A program made the position numbers and the translations under genes. Below the pieces are notes generated by a model. It was not told where the DNA came from. It was given only the letters and a program-made list of their open reading frames with translations, and ran no database searches. A stretch of DNA of 60,000 nt from Adiantum capillus-veneris (lineage: Eukaryota; Streptophyta; Polypodiopsida; Polypodiales; Pteridaceae), in contig CM043966.1 in the NCBI GenBank assembly GCA_014529385.2, positions 97,789,087-97,849,086 on the forward strand. Direction: 5' to 3'. Within the stretch, counting starts at the first letter, position 1. Every line of letters starts with the position of its first letter. This document shows, piece by piece, positions 33,541-45,336 of this stretch.

Positions 33541-34250
33541 TTAAAAGTTGCGTAACCAGAGCAGCAACTTTGGAGTAGTCCTTGATAAATTTGCGAAAGA
33601 ATCATGTAAAGCCTGAAAAGGACTCACATTCTTCAAAATGGGCCAATTTCGCACTTTATCCAGCTTTTCAAGGTCAACGCGAATTCCATCGCAAGTAATG
33701 ATGTGACCCAAATACAGAAGCTCTTTCTTGAAGAATTCACAATTGGAAGCCTTAGCATAAAGCTTCTCAGTTCTCAGTACTTCGAGAACGGCGCGTATAT
33801 GCACTAAATGCTCAGACAAACTTCGGCTGTAGATCAAGATGTCATCGAGAAATACAACAACGAAGTTGCCTACAAACGGTCGCAGCAGATCGTTCATCAT
33901 ATGCTTGGGAACATCTTCCAGTTGGATCCATATTTGATGATAGCCTGATCACAAGTCTATCTTCGTAAAATACAACGCTCCATGGAGCCGATCTATCAGA
34001 TCATCTATACGCGGGAGATACGTCTATACGTGGGAAGCAGATACTTATTCTTGATAGTGAGCTTATTCAGGCCCTTGTAATTTCACAAAAGCGCATAATG
34101 TTATCCTTCTTTCGAGAAAGAAACACAGGCGCTCCCCACGAGGATTTACTTGGCCGAACAAAACCTCTATCGAGATAATCTTTCAGCTACCACTCAATCT
34201 CGTCCTCCTTGGTTTAACTAAACCGATAGGGTTGCTTTGAGAAGGAATGA
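33541..34250 (-). pseudogene. Element E reverse transcriptase
   Basis: Blocks visible on the minus strand are RGFVRPSKSSWGAPVFLSRK (about 34175-34115), KIDL-GYHQI near 33960, and VVVFLDDILIYSRSLSEHLV with LYLGHIITCDGIRVD in 33541-33900. FLDD keeps the catalytic Asp pair. The stretch between blocks has an internal deletion and stops. Confidence 0.8.
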
Positions 34251-34991
34251 GTACCAGCCACCAACTCAATGCCGTGATCTATGCCTCTGAAGGCAGCAAG
34301 CCAGGAGGTAGATCATCGGGAAAAACATCCTTGAAATCAGTCATGATTTCTCCGATCAGATTGAATTCGTCGAAATCTCGAAGTTCAATAGAAGAACATG
34401 AAACATTTTTACGAAATCCAGTGACAGAAGTACCACGCACTAATGAATCAAACTAAGCAGATGGTACACACTGATAAAAGTCGACATCAGAAGACTTCGT
34501 ATCTTTATACATTTCTATAGCAATAACAACTCGTATTGCAAAACCATTATTTACAGAAATTTGATTACAAAGCGACACAGATACATGAGCTTGTTCAACA
34601 AAAACAAGAGAGTGATGTACATAGTCTATATACAATGATCCTGTTTATCATAAATCCATGGAATTCCTAAAATAACATATGCTCTATCCAGGCCAATGAT
34701 GTGCAAATCCAGGTTCTCTTTGTAATCAGCTAGCTCGAGCAAAAAATCCCGAACCATTTGATTCTATACATCTATATCCTCGCCACAAGCCATCTTCACG
34801 CGATACTCATGGTCACTATCCCGCGTCTGCAGGCTCAGTTTCTGCACCAATTTTGCATCCACAAAATTCTATGAGCTTCCATTATCAAGGAGTGCGGTCA
34901 CGTCGCCACCATTGATCTTCCCGGAGACACGAAAAGATCCTGCTTATCAAACACTTTGGTGCTAAAAGTACAATAGTGCATGAACTGTGCG
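34251..34991 (-). pseudogene. Element E protease region, degenerate
   Basis: By position this should hold the aspartic protease. On the minus strand near 34860-34910 the text GDVTALLDNGSS and similar words fit a D-N/S-G-S-S protease loop, and the rest is too broken to follow. Confidence 0.45.
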
Positions 34992-35760
34992 CTAAATGAT
35001 GGATTTCAACTTGAATAACATCAGAGTTACCTGAGATCTCGTGAATTTGAATCGAAGCACGACCCTGCGGTTTCTTGGTCTTCTTCTGGGGCAACCCTTG
35101 ATTTGGTGACCTGTCTGGCCACATCCGAAGCAAGCCCCCTTCTTCACTGCATGAGCAATTGAAGCATTTTTTGGCTTTCTTCTTCTCCAGAGAAGGTCTC
35201 GACGGTGATTTGGACCTTTGTTGGAATCGAGGTTGCTTCCTTGAAGCGCCCTTGCCAGATTGATGGTTTGAAGTTCTTTTCTTTTCATGATTCGCTCCAT
35301 TTATTAAATGGAACGTCTTGGCCTTTGCCACTGCATCCTCGACGTCAGTCGAGGCTTTGTCTTTAATTACCCTCATGTAATCCCAGCAAGTACATGTACA
35401 CAGCATGAGTAGAGTCCACCTTACAGAAGGTGAGTGCTTCCTTGAAAGTTGTCGTGTACTTATCAAAGGATAGAGTCTTCATCGAAAGACACTGCGATTT
35501 CGCATACGGTTTAAAGGATCCATTTTGGCGAAGTCTCTATTGAACTTCACACAAAAATCAGCCCATGTTGTAGGCTTTTCTATCATATCACGCAGAGTCT
35601 TTATCGAAAGACACTGCGATTTCGCATACGGTTTAAAGGATCCATTTTGGCGAAGTCTTTATTGAGCTTCACACAAAAATCAGCCCGCGTTGTAGGTTTT
35701 TCGATCATATCACGCCACCAGGGAAGCGCCTTGCTGCGCAATTAAAGAGGGATCGTCTGA
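34992..35760 (-). pseudogene. Element E gag with CCHC knuckle and internal duplication
   Basis: From right to left: a capsid piece (WRDMIEKPTTRADFCVKLNK), the linker STDVEDAVAKAKTFHLINGA, a basic region, and the knuckle CFGCGQTGHQIKGC near 35090-35135. A unit of 122 bp is duplicated in tandem (about 35472-35593 and 35594-35715) and repeats the capsid motif, breaking the frame. Confidence 0.8.
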
Positions 35761-35980
35761 ATCCTCCGTCCATCATGCTACCCATGGGGTCAAAGTACGT
35801 GGTCACTCGTGAAGCCAGTTATTTACGGTCAGTTCCGTACATTCCTTCTCTTCTCCTCAGACATTTGTGGTTTTGTACGGAAATGTGGCAGTTGGACCAC
35901 CCTGTGAATGCCCAAAATCAGCAACCTGCGTCCGCACTTGCTAGAGATGACTTTCTCTGAGAGCGCGCGTGTGCAAAAGC

Positions 35981-36024
<44 letters not shown>

Positions 36025-36443
36025 ATAGACACAAACGCCACAGATGGTGAAGACCCTGAGCAGAAGACCCTGTCAGTACACCACATGTCTGTGGAAGTGG
36101 GGACCCCCCTGGCCCCATAAATAGGTGGCCAAGGGGAGGTAGGGCAATGCCTGGAAAAATCCCCCACAACCCAACAAAAAAATGATATATAGAAATATAT
36201 GTGGGTGTCCGGACAAAAGTGGGCAGCTGGCCCCACACTTGGGCGGCCGGACAAGGTAAGCCTAGACTATGGGTGGCCAGCCCGGAGACATACTAGCCGT
36301 ACAAGTATGCCCTAGACTTGTGAAGCAGCAGAGTGGTGTAAGTCTAACACCCCCTCTCAACACCTAATGCTGAACAAACTGCGTGAAGCCAAAGATATGA
36401 GGCAAATGATGAAGATGTCTGCAACAGTCTGGGTTGTCCCAAC
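35761..36443 (-). other. Possible 5' end of element E or a copia-like LTR, with GA microsatellite
   Basis: A GA run lies at 35978-36021. On the minus strand TATTTATGGGG (near 36118) could be a TATA box, and GTTGAGAGGGGG|TGTTAGACTTAC near 36340-36358 looks like a polypurine tract followed by an LTR start. This suggests a short antisense copia-type LTR ending at about 36350. No protein supports the assignment. Confidence 0.35.
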
Positions 36444-36597
36444 CAGAGTTACCCGGAACGCGGAACGGGAACAGCGACGAGCCTCCCTGCGGAACGGGGG
36501 AACAGGAATGGGCCCGGAACGGGAACGGCGCAGAACGGCAGGCTAAAACAACACCCAAATATTTTTTTTTTTAGCGTTATGTGTTTGAATACAAGTA

Positions 36598-36623
36598 GTA
36601 TTAGAGTCCTTTGACTCTAATAC
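36598..36623. repeat. Conserved hAT subterminal hairpin
   Basis: GTATTAGAGT and ACTCTAATAC pair around CCTTTG, the same position relative to the terminus as in the element at 5150. Confidence 0.75.
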
Positions 36624-37023
36624 CCACAAAAAACACGAATCGAAGACCATTTAACCTTATTATGACTTGATTGGGATGTCAGGCGCCCAGAGTGCATAGC
36701 CAGATAAACAACAATGAGCAAACACAATGCCCATAGTACATACACAATGCTCTCAAATAAAATAATTGCAAGAGTAGTAGTCAGAGATAACACTTTGGAA
36801 TTAATTATGGCTAACATAGTAACAAGCCTCAAGGGCCGCCAGCAGCCAAGGTGCTACAAAAAAACCAAAGGGGGGCAAAGTTCAAACCAGACTTCAGTGA
36901 CCACAATACCAAAAGACTGAAGGTGACAAATACCATAAAGATGCTAGTAGCTACAAATGGCAAAGAGGGCAAGGCTCAAGCAGCCATACAAAAAGGTAAG
37001 GATAAATGGCAAAGACTCAAGAC

Positions 37024-39701
37024 TCAAGAGCCACTAGCCTGAGAGGCCTCCCAATTCGTAGTAGCCGGCTGTAAATCATGCACATCCTCCCATTCCTCAT
37101 CATCGAGGTCTAGGTCCGGCTCGATCTCAGCCACAGATGAAGTACCTGGTATTGGTGGATGTGCATCTCCACCCGCCTGAGAAGCCTCTTGCTCCATCTC
37201 CCACTGTGTAAAAGGATCTGTCTGTTTGTCTGTACTCTTGCAAAGCATTTTCAAATTTGCGCTGACGAAGACAAGATCATTAGCCTTCTCCACTCCAAGC
37301 CGATTCCTCTTCTTGGAAGCAATGTGGCTAAAGGTACTCCACAATTGCTCCAAGCATGAGGTACTAACTGACTGGCTGAGAATACGGATCGCCAATCTCT
37401 GAAGCTCAGGGCCACCAAAGCACTGAACCTATTTTCCTGCGATCAATCTGAGCATCTGGATTGCCAAATGACCCCCGCATCTCTCTGTACTGTCTCAGCT
37501 GATCTCTGACAATGCGTCGCCCATCTCTGTCTAGAACCATCTTGTTTAAGATCTCTGTAAATTGGTTCATGACTTCCCTATCTGTCTCTTGCCCTGCACC
37601 TTGGAACTCTGGATCCACCATGTACGTTGCCCCGTGTAAAGGAGAGGCATATGAATTCCACCTCGAGCTGCAAAGCGCATGGATCTCCCCATATCGCTCT
37701 GCGTTCAGCTCAAGCTGTGCAAGCTGCTCAATCATGCGGTCCATTGCCTCATAAATCAAATTTGCGCTGACGAAGACAAGATCATTAGCCTTCTCCACTC
37801 CAAGCCGATTCCTCTTCTTGGAAGCAATGTGGCTAAAGGTACTCCACAATTGCTCCAAGCATGAGGTACTAACTGACTGGCTGAGAATACGGATCGCCAA
37901 TCTCTGAAGCTCAGGGCCACCAAAGCACTGAACCTATTTTCCTGCGATCAATCTGAGCATCTGGACTGCCAAATGACCCCCGCATCTCTCTGTACTGTCT
38001 CAGCTGATCTCTGACAATGCGTCGCCCATCTCTGTCTAGAACCATCTTGTTTAAGATCTCTGTAAATTGGTTCATGACTTCCCTATCTGTCTCTTGCCCT
38101 GCACCTTGGAACTCTGGATCCACCATGTACGTTGCCCCGTGTAAAGGAGAGGCATATGAATTCCACCTCGAGCTGCAAAGCGCATGGATCTCCTCATATC
38201 GCTCTGCGTTCAGCTCAAGCTGTGCAAGCTGCTCAATCATGCGGTCCATTGCCTCATAAATCTTGCCAATGCAAGGATCCATGCCATCCAGAACTCGAAG
38301 CAAATGAACCACCGGTTTTACCTGTGTATCTAGACTCTTGAGCTCCTTCCAGAACTCAAGATCCTCTGCCTTATCCTTGCACAAAATCCCTGCAACTGTC
38401 TTTGCATAAGAAGAGGTGGTGAACTCATCACTGATGAAGACCTGTCGGACCGCATTTTGACATTCAGACAGCCTGCACGCAAGAAGAAAGTTGAATGTGA
38501 AGCGAGTATCTGAATACTTTAGAAGCACTTTGCCGCCCGACCTCTTGAGGTACTCACTCCAAACCAAGTTGTGATTGTTGATGAAACCATCTTCATTGCA
38601 TCAGCAATGACTGGAGCAATCCAGTCTAGCTTGCCGATGTCTTTTAGAAGATTGTTCAAGCAGTTTGCCATGCAAAAGCACACTGTCACATGCGGATAGT
38701 GGCCCTCTATGATAGCTGCTGCTGCCCTGTTTGATGTCTCCCCATCTGTGACAAAGGCCACCACGTGTTGCTCACCGATGGTTTCTATGGCCGTTGTCCA
38801 CTCTGTAGAGAGGACATCGGCGGACTTGCCACTCTCAGTGGCATCATGAGAGTGCACAAAGTACATCTCTCCACCGGAGTATGCGACGAGACCATGGATA
38901 GATCTCTTCCTTGTATCGCTCCACCCATCCGCAATGAGGGAAACGCCATGTTTTGCCCAAAGACGCTGAATGTTGAGGGTTGCTTGCTCCACGATAGCCT
39001 TCTCTCGATCGAGCAAGGTGGTTCGGAGAGCCTCTGAAGATGGCGGCACATAGCCGGTGCTATACTCTCCTATCCGTTGCACCATGACTTTCCAATACTC
39101 CGACCTATTTCGATCAAACCTAGAAGAGGTTAGTATCAAAAAAGTGGAACCGACGATAACGGAAGAAATGAGAGAGAAATTTGATAAATCATAAAACAAT
39201 GAACATACCTCGCTGCGACAAATGGGATATGGTCGTGATAGAAGAATCGGGCCACGGCCGCATCCACCTCTTTCTTTTCTTTGGGTCCCAAGAGGTGGCA
39301 AGGGTCTTTTGGCGACGAATTGGACCTTGTGAAGATGCACCAACACCTACACCGGGTAGAGAGGAAGAAGGGAAAATGAGGGTCTTTGGATCAATACCTT
39401 TGCGTGCCGGCTTGGCTTTATGGTTGAATTGCCGATCCTTTTCCTCGAGCTCCTTCCTCTTCTCGATGGTTACGTTGGCACAAAATTTCACCTCATGTCC
39501 CGACACTCGAAGAAAGTGTGCCCTCACTTTGCCATGCCCCCCTTTCCGTGTGTAACAGCATAGCTTGCATCCCCATGCACGAGAACCTCCCGCCGCCGAC
39601 AAGGTGCCCTCCGAGGTCACTTCATCCCACCACGACCATTCCTTCGCCTTTTGAGTGTTGCCCGCATGAACGGAGGGGGTTGAACGAGAAGAAGAGGCCA
39701 T
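37024..39701 (-). pseudogene. hAT transposase (BED finger, DUF659, dimerisation domain)
   Basis: Starting at the ATG at 39701, exon 1 encodes a BED-type zinc finger (WGCKLCC, then AHFLRVSGHEVKFC). An 89-bp intron (39120-39208, GT-AG) joins AAR to FDRNRSEYW. DUF659 follows (WKVMVQRIGEY, SLIADGWSDTRKRSIHG, CFCMANCLNNLLKDIG). The catalytic middle and the C-terminal dimerisation block (RRNRLGVEKANDLVFVSANL-like) lie at 37250-37400 with an acidic tail DLDLDDEEWEDVHD. Frameshifts occur near 39250 (A-rich run), near 38570, and where the frame changes at GSVLWWP. A 505-bp internal duplication repeats part of the C-terminal half. The protein is inactive. Confidence 0.88.
37251..38262. repeat. 505-bp tandem duplication inside the hAT transposase
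   Basis: The segment 37251-37757 recurs at 37756-38262 with only a few substitutions (for example GGATTGCC against GGACTGCC). The unit is 505 bp, not a multiple of three. Copies share the dinucleotide TC at the junction. Confidence 0.95.
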
Positions 39702-40247
39702 GGATTATCCGTGAAAGAGAGAGAGCTTGATCTTTGAGGATTTGAGAGAGAGAGATAGCTTGAGAGAGGGCTTGAGAGAGAGAGAGGCTTGATTCCGTTG
39801 TTGCTTGAGGCTTGAGCAATGAGAAGTTGAGATAGAGAGCTTGAGAGAGAGGCTTCACCTCTTGGAAGTTGAGACCGAGAGAGAGAGTTTGACCCTTGAG
39901 CCTTGAGGGTTAGCCCAAGAGCTTCTTTTGTTGCTTTTGCTTCTTCTCTTAGGGTTTATGCTCCTCGCTCGGGATCTGTAGGTTGGCTCCGTTCTTTCAA
40001 TGGCTTGACAAGTCAGCAATTTGTGACATCCCCCCTTCTTGAAAGAAACTAATCGTCCGCGATTACAGCATATCTGCAAAACAACCAAGTTAGCTCAAAA
40101 ATTTCTGAGGGTCGTTCCAGGGACAATCAGTTTTCTCATTCCGAATTGGAGCTCTTGATATCCTAGGTCGTTGGCTTCCCAGAAAAATCTCATCCAATAA
40201 GGAGTATATACTCATTCCAAATCGGAGGTCTTAATATTCCAGGTGTA

Positions 40248-40537
40248 GTAAAATTAGCCATTACACACAGACCACGCTCATCTCCAACAGGTGTCTTGAT
40301 GCACTAGAATTACATACCCAGGCAATCTCATCCAATAAGGAATATTCAGTGGTTGGCACATCACAATGCAACACAAATGCTCACATATGCACGTAAAATT
40401 AGCCATTACACGCAGACCACGCTCATCTCCAACAGGTGTCTTGATGCACTAGAATTACATACCCAGGCAATCTCATCCAATAAGGAACATTCAGTGGTTG
40501 GCACATCACAATGCAACACAAATGCTCACATATGCAC
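40248..40537. repeat. 145-bp tandem duplication in the A3 3' region
   Basis: Two adjacent copies start GTAAAATTAGCCATTACAC at 40248 and 40393 and are nearly identical. Confidence 0.95.
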
Positions 40538-40578
40538 GTAACAAGACATAGAAACATACAGCCGCCAATGAGCACTCC

Positions 40579-40894
40579 TCCGCAAATAACCATCTTGGTC
40601 CGAGCCATGAGCTGTTCAACGACTCCCTCATCACTTCTCCCGCAAATAACCTAAAAAGGTTTGGGCCATGAGATATAGCCGCCTTTTACAACCAAATGTC
40701 CCCTAGACTGAGAGTAGCCACTGCTCAGACTTCTTAATACTCCCCCCGTAAATAACCATCTAGGTCCGGGCCATGAGTAACAACAACAATACTCCCCCCG
40801 TAAATAACCACAAGGGTCTGGGCCATGAGTACAAACAGCACTTTCAAACATTCAATATTCCCCCCGCAAATAACCACAAGGGTCCGGGCCATGA
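40579..40894. repeat. Five dispersed copies of a 33-36 bp unit in A3
   Basis: Units of the form CCGYAAATAACC...GGTCYGGGCCATGAG occur at about 40579, 40638, 40741, 40793 and 40859. The spacer between units varies, so this is a variable repeat and not a simple tandem array. Confidence 0.9.
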
Positions 40895-41111
40895 GTATGT
40901 GCAAGAATTCTCAAACATCATTTCTCACTACTCCACCTGAGAGTAAATCACCAAGCATTGAAACCAGTATTCAAACCAGAGTCAAACAGCTCAAATCGGC
41001 ACCAAAACAAGTTTCAAACAGATACCATCCATTTCAAACGAATTTCAAACAATACTTCGTCAAATAGAGTTCAAAAGTATTTAAAACAACTAGATAATTC
41101 ATTCAAGTTTT

Positions 41112-41560
41112 TGTTTGGACAACCGAACTTTGAGGACGATTGGCTTGTCCTTGTGCATTACAGTAATGGTTCAAATCCGGATTTGGAGAGTCGCATCATC
41201 GTGTTGTGCCGAGGCATGCCCAAGAGAACGTCGCAATTGCCCAACTTCATAATGTGGAAATCTGCTTTTCCCTGATATCCTTGGATGGTCACTCGAAGGG
41301 CACCAATGAGAGGTACCACCTTCTGGGTCTCTGACCGATGGCTAACTCAGCTTCAATTTTGCCACCCTGTGGATCATAATCAAAGTCCATCTGCTTCAGG
41401 AATTCTAGATGGATAAAGTTTTCGGTAGCTCCTCAGTCGAAGAAAATTAGGGCTTTCAAGCTGTTAACTTTGCCATATGCTCGACACAATTCATTTGTAC
41501 TTTCAAGGCGTATGCCATAGATGTCACGTACAAGTCCAATGGCCACTTTAGCTCGTTTGG
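41112..41560 (-). pseudogene. A3 aspartic protease remnant
   Basis: On the minus strand LIFFD-stop-GATENFIHLEF (about 41455-41405) is a retropepsin active-site loop with a TGA where Ser or Thr should be. KQMDFDYDPQGGKIEAELAI follows. Downstream the frame decays to about 41112. Confidence 0.8.
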
Positions 41561-41659
41561 GTGGAGATGGTCTCGGGGTTCTATCGACCTCTACGCGGGC
41601 ATCAGCTCCGCTAGTCTGTCAATGCGTTGGGGACAACCAAAATAGTTATGCCTATTTGA

Positions 41660-42479
41660 AAGCATCCAAAGCATCGGCCTTCTTCTAATAAGGTGTCTCC
41701 TTGTTGAGGCGTCAATAGGGGCCTTTGAGGTTCATTTTCATGAGAATCTCAAGAATTTGTTCTTTGTTGCCGAAAGTTCTGGTTATTGGCCGGAATTACC
41801 TCTGTAGTAAACTCTAGCTTGCCTTTCATCAATTTGTAGCCGGCAGCGGCATGGTGCATAAGTTCTGTTGAGACTTGCTTGGACACGCAATATTCTTGCA
41901 ATGGTGATGGTAGTCCAATGGTGTATCACTTGCACTGGTCGTCCAAGGAAATAAACTTAAAGAAGGATCGGAAGGTAGACGTCGAGAAACCTTCGGTTAT
42001 AGTCGTCCGTGGTCTCTGTGACAAGCATTTTCAAGTTGCCCCATTCTGCCAAGATCCGGACTTCAAAGAGAGAAGTCATAAAACTGCGTGCAAATATTGT
42101 CTTGAAAGCTTGCCAAGTCCTTGGAGCATGCAGTTGCGTCGCGATTGAACTCTGCATGCATTATCTTTAAGAATCTTGTTGCTTGAGAAATCTTAGATTC
42201 TTCTGTATAGTTCCCCAAAGCACAGATGTTGTCGAATTGTTGTAGGAACTGCAATGCTTTCTTCCGATCTTTCATCCCGGAAAAGGTGAAAATTTTGATC
42301 CTCTTGCCACCATCCTTGAAATCTTTTGGTTGGTTAGGCGCATATCCCTTGTACGGATAATAAGGATATCCATATGGGCTCCAACCATTGCAGCCTAGTG
42401 GTAGTGGTGGTGGGGGAGGTGGGGGCAACGGAAGGAGCAAAGGCGGTTGCACTGGATCAGGGTCAGATGGTTGCACCAT
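41660..42479 (-). pseudogene. A3 gag
   Basis: The ATG at 42479 opens a Pro-rich leader (a run of consecutive prolines) followed by the capsid motif IKIFTFSGMKDRKKALQFLQ and YTEESKISQATRFL, closely related to G1 gag. The frame shifts near 42150 and continues as TWQAFKTIFARSFMTS and DYNRRFLDVY to 41957. A damaged knuckle (GRCFGCFQIG) lies near 41670. It retains the only sizeable gag of family A in the window. Confidence 0.8.
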
Positions 42480-42490
42480 ATTCCTGAAGA

Positions 42491-43050
42491 CTCCCTCGTA
42501 GGAGCCCCTTTCGGTATTCCTTTATATTGCTTGAACTCAGTAAAATCCTGGTACTCCAAGCTCTGCACCTTCACACTGAAGCGTGCCAGTGGCTCGTATT
42601 TAAAGGCCCTTGGCCTCTAAAAGCAGTTGCAATGAAAAGCTTCAAGTTCCAAAAACATTTGGCCCAAAAGCAGACAGCATGAATTACAAAAATCCGTACA
42701 CCTACCACATCAACAGCGCGATTCGCGAAAGTCTGTGCAGTTGCCACGTCAACAGCGCAATTCGCAGAAGTCCGTAATGCTACCACATCATCATGCTCCA
42801 CGTGATTTGTGTGTGTTCATCCTTTTATTTAACATCTTGTGTCACTTGGGTCCCATCAGAGGAGATCCCATAAGTTGGTAGGAACTTCTTTAAAAATAGG
42901 CCACTCGGCAAGACTTCACAAGTTGGTAAAACTTCTTTTGCTGCTTTTGCTTCTTCTACTACTTCTTCTCTTAGGGTTTAGGCTCCTCGATTGGGATCTG
43001 CAAGTTGGCGTTGTCCTTTCTGTGGCTTGACACGTCAATTGTTTGTGGCA
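42491..43050 (-). mobile_element. 5' LTR of A3 (antisense, truncated)
   Basis: The LTR runs from the shared motif GGAGCCCCTTTCGGTATTCC (42501-42520) through a TTTAAATA core-promoter-like element (about 42599) and a telo-box-like CCTAAACCCTAAG (near 42975) to TTTGTGGCA. The outer 5' part next to gag is deleted. Confidence 0.8.
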
Positions 43051-44354
43051 TCACCCCCCCCCTCATGCCCATATATATTGCCTACCCTTGGCTATCCTAC
43101 CCAGCCCTCAGCCCCCATGACCCTGCATAAATCCCATAAATGAGGAAAAATAGCAGAAAGGGGCATGCTAACTATTAGGGCTCTAGGAGGGCATTGGAGT
43201 TTAAGGGGGAGAGGTACCCTATAGAAAAAGGAGCCTGCGTGGCTATGGAATTGAGCCAAAACCCAAGACTAAGCATATTTAGACACAACCCGACATGAGA
43301 AACAACCTCACACTGGCAGGGCACAGCCACAAAACAGTCCCCCACTCCCTAACACTTGTCCCTGGGAGAAATTGAGACCGATTGGACGAATCCAGAGAGG
43401 TGCCTGACCAGGAAGCTAAAGTGAGAAATCTGCAACTGGAAAGAGAGGGTTTTGTGGAGGAGGAAATCTGCTACACGTCTCCGCAATAGAAAAGTATCCC
43501 GCAATAAATACGAGACAACTGCTACCCCCAAAAGACATCCGGGAAGTAAAATGTTGTCCATTGAAAGTAAGTCTAACTCTAACAACAATCTCCTCAACTC
43601 AACCGACTCACAAGTCACACAACCAACATCTACAGAAGGTATTGTTGTTGCTGACCACTCCAAGAGAATGCATCAAAACTGAGGGTAAAGGCATAAACCT
43701 CTCGTACCCTGATCGTTTTCCAACTCTAAAGTGCTCCACCCTCGAGGAAAGAGTCTCAAACCTGCACCTCTGGTCATATACCACATGCCAAAATCTGCAA
43801 GGTGCTACAGGAAGTCCAAAGAATGAGACAACCGAGGCTCTGAGAAATCAATTGTCCGCCCAATGACGAAGAAGCAAAGAATTGCACCAACCACCATATA
43901 CAATGTTGAATTGCAAACTATATCTGAAGGACCTTCATCGGAGCTGAGAGTGAAATTGCAATTGATCTTCAGTTGTTTGGAACACTGTCCGAGAGAATAT
44001 CACCCCTCTCTCAGAGTGAATCCGGAACTAACATCCAACAAAAAGGAACACACATCAATATTGAGATTGCAGCTAACACGGCAAGATCAAGAGACCCTCC
44101 ACCCAAGCTCTGTAAGTGAAGAACAAGGTGCTATAGAAAGCCACCAGATAGACTGTCAATCTTGTTCGCCACACATGGAGCCACAAGAATTGTAAGGAAG
44201 TAGTGTGCACAAACGAACTCACAAGAACTGTAAGGAAGTAGTGTGCACAAATTGACTCGCAAGCTGGCTCCACATCCCCCTCTAAAGTGAAAACACCCGA
44301 ACCATGGATAACTATCATAACTCTCCAATAGTCTCTACCTATGTAACTGGATCA
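43051..44354. other. Unassigned region of 1.3 kb
   Basis: No protein is recognised. Open frames at 43452-44195 are of low-complexity, Ser/Thr/Gln-rich type and probably chance. A unit of about 37 bp (ACAAGAAYTGTAAGGAAGTA on) is tandemly duplicated at about 44182-44255. Confidence 0.4.
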
Positions 44355-45336
44355 TGTAACAGACTTGGACACTAGAAGTCAACAATCTACCACGACAGCA
44401 CCAAATAACCACCTCAAGACATTTCACAATTCACAATTTATTCGACACTGGCCCGGCGGAGTTCCGTGCCTAGAGATATTGGCCCCCAGACTGGCACCCC
44501 TTTCGGTATTTCTTTTTGTATTAATCTGTGTTCAAAGTACAAGAGTGCGGCCAGGCGCTCACACTCAGACTCTACGTCCAGATGCTCTGAGTTGTGAGAG
44601 GCCCTACCTGCTTATTTAAGGAGTACAAGGGATGCCAAAAGCAAAGCCCCAAAAGCTAAAATCAAAAGCCTCAAAAGCTTCAAGTTAAAAGCTTCTTGAA
44701 AAATAAAGCAAGAGACTCTTTCTCTCTCATTCTTGCCTAGAGTAAAATAAAAGCAAAAAGCTTCTCTCTTTCTCAACTTGCATAGGGAAAAGCAAGTCCA
44801 AAAGCAAAAATTCAGCACTGCTTTTCCTACTGCCGCAAAACGCGGAGATTCCGTACAGCGGCCACGTGTCAGCTTTTCGGTACGGCAGCCACGTCAGCAT
44901 GCCCATCCGCAGCAGCCAGCCGAATTGGGTGCACCAGGGGTGTGTGTGTGTGTGTGTGCACTAGGCAGCCACATCACCAGTTTGTGACATACCCCCCTCT
45001 TGAAAGCATTGTAATCGCCCTCGATTACACCCGCAAAATAGACAGAAGCCATAAATTGTCTTAGCAGACACTGACTGTTAGTACCTACGCACTAGGAACA
45101 CACATCTAGCACATGTACCAATCGACAGTCACATCACAGGACATCAGTTGACATCACATGACATTCAACATTCCTTCGGATCTTAGACCATGATTTATCG
45201 CAATGTAGCTAGCAATCGCATCTAGATCCAATCAGGACCTCATAGATGGCCGATTGACTAACCCCTATTGCAACCATGTCTATTCGAGATCATTTAGACC
45301 AAAATGCTGCAGTCATTTCGTCTATCAGTTCCTGCA
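44355..45336 (-). mobile_element. 3' end of an antisense G2 gypsy element (LTR 44355-44989)
   Basis: The 635-bp LTR reads TGTAACAGACTTGG to TTTGTGACA on the plus strand and carries the shared motif in antisense (44492-44512). A polypurine tract (complement of TACCCCCCTCTTGAAAG) follows at 44990-45006. The sequence 45007-45336 is the reverse of the G2 3' noncoding region at 54850-55210, including the TGTGATGTC-type repeats. It stops at 45336 (AGTTCC|TGCACTT), where A2 begins. The rest of this element would lie beyond the window. Confidence 0.85.

Larger units (their letters stand above)
31561..35760 (-). mobile_element. Decayed antisense chromodomain gypsy element E (internal region)
   Basis: Read from right to left the domains are gag, CCHC knuckle, protease region, RT, RNase H, integrase and chromodomain, the chromovirus order. 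The proteins differ clearly from G1, G2 and A: RT has FLDD and the chromodomain is a distinct YIPREPEAVLDH type. The many stops and frame changes make it older than G1. No complete LTR pair or target duplication was found. Confidence 0.8.
36444..39911 (-). mobile_element. hAT transposon with broken transposase, right end lost
   Basis: The left end begins CAGAGTTACCCGGAACG at 36444, matching the terminus of the hAT derivative at 5150 and carrying the same GGAACG-rich subterminal region and hairpin. Transposase is on the minus strand (37024-39701). Its 5' leader (39702-39911) is GA-rich and matches 5390-5550 of the derivative. At 39912 the sequence changes abruptly into a truncated antisense LTR, so the right inverted repeat and target duplication are missing. 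Confidence 0.88.
39912..43050 (-). mobile_element. Antisense gypsy element A3, internally deleted
   Basis: From left to right there is a 117-bp LTR end (39912-40028, ending TTTGTGACA), a polypurine tract (TCCCCCCTTCTTGAAAG complement, 40029-40045), repeat-rich 3' noncoding sequence (40046-41110), protease, gag, and most of the other LTR (42491-43050). RT, RNase H and integrase are absent. LTR sequence and the internal 3' region match A1 and A2. The left LTR is truncated at the junction with the hAT element. The primer-binding site is gone. Confidence 0.8.

Noticed and set aside
40579-40894. CRISPR-like array of regularly repeated units
   Set aside because: Spacers vary in length, the unit is degenerate and the context is a plant retrotransposon 3' region.
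43452-44195. Ser/Thr/Gln-rich open frames that could be a host exon
   Set aside because: No splice-compatible structure or known domain is seen, and short tandem duplications nearby suggest repeat DNA.
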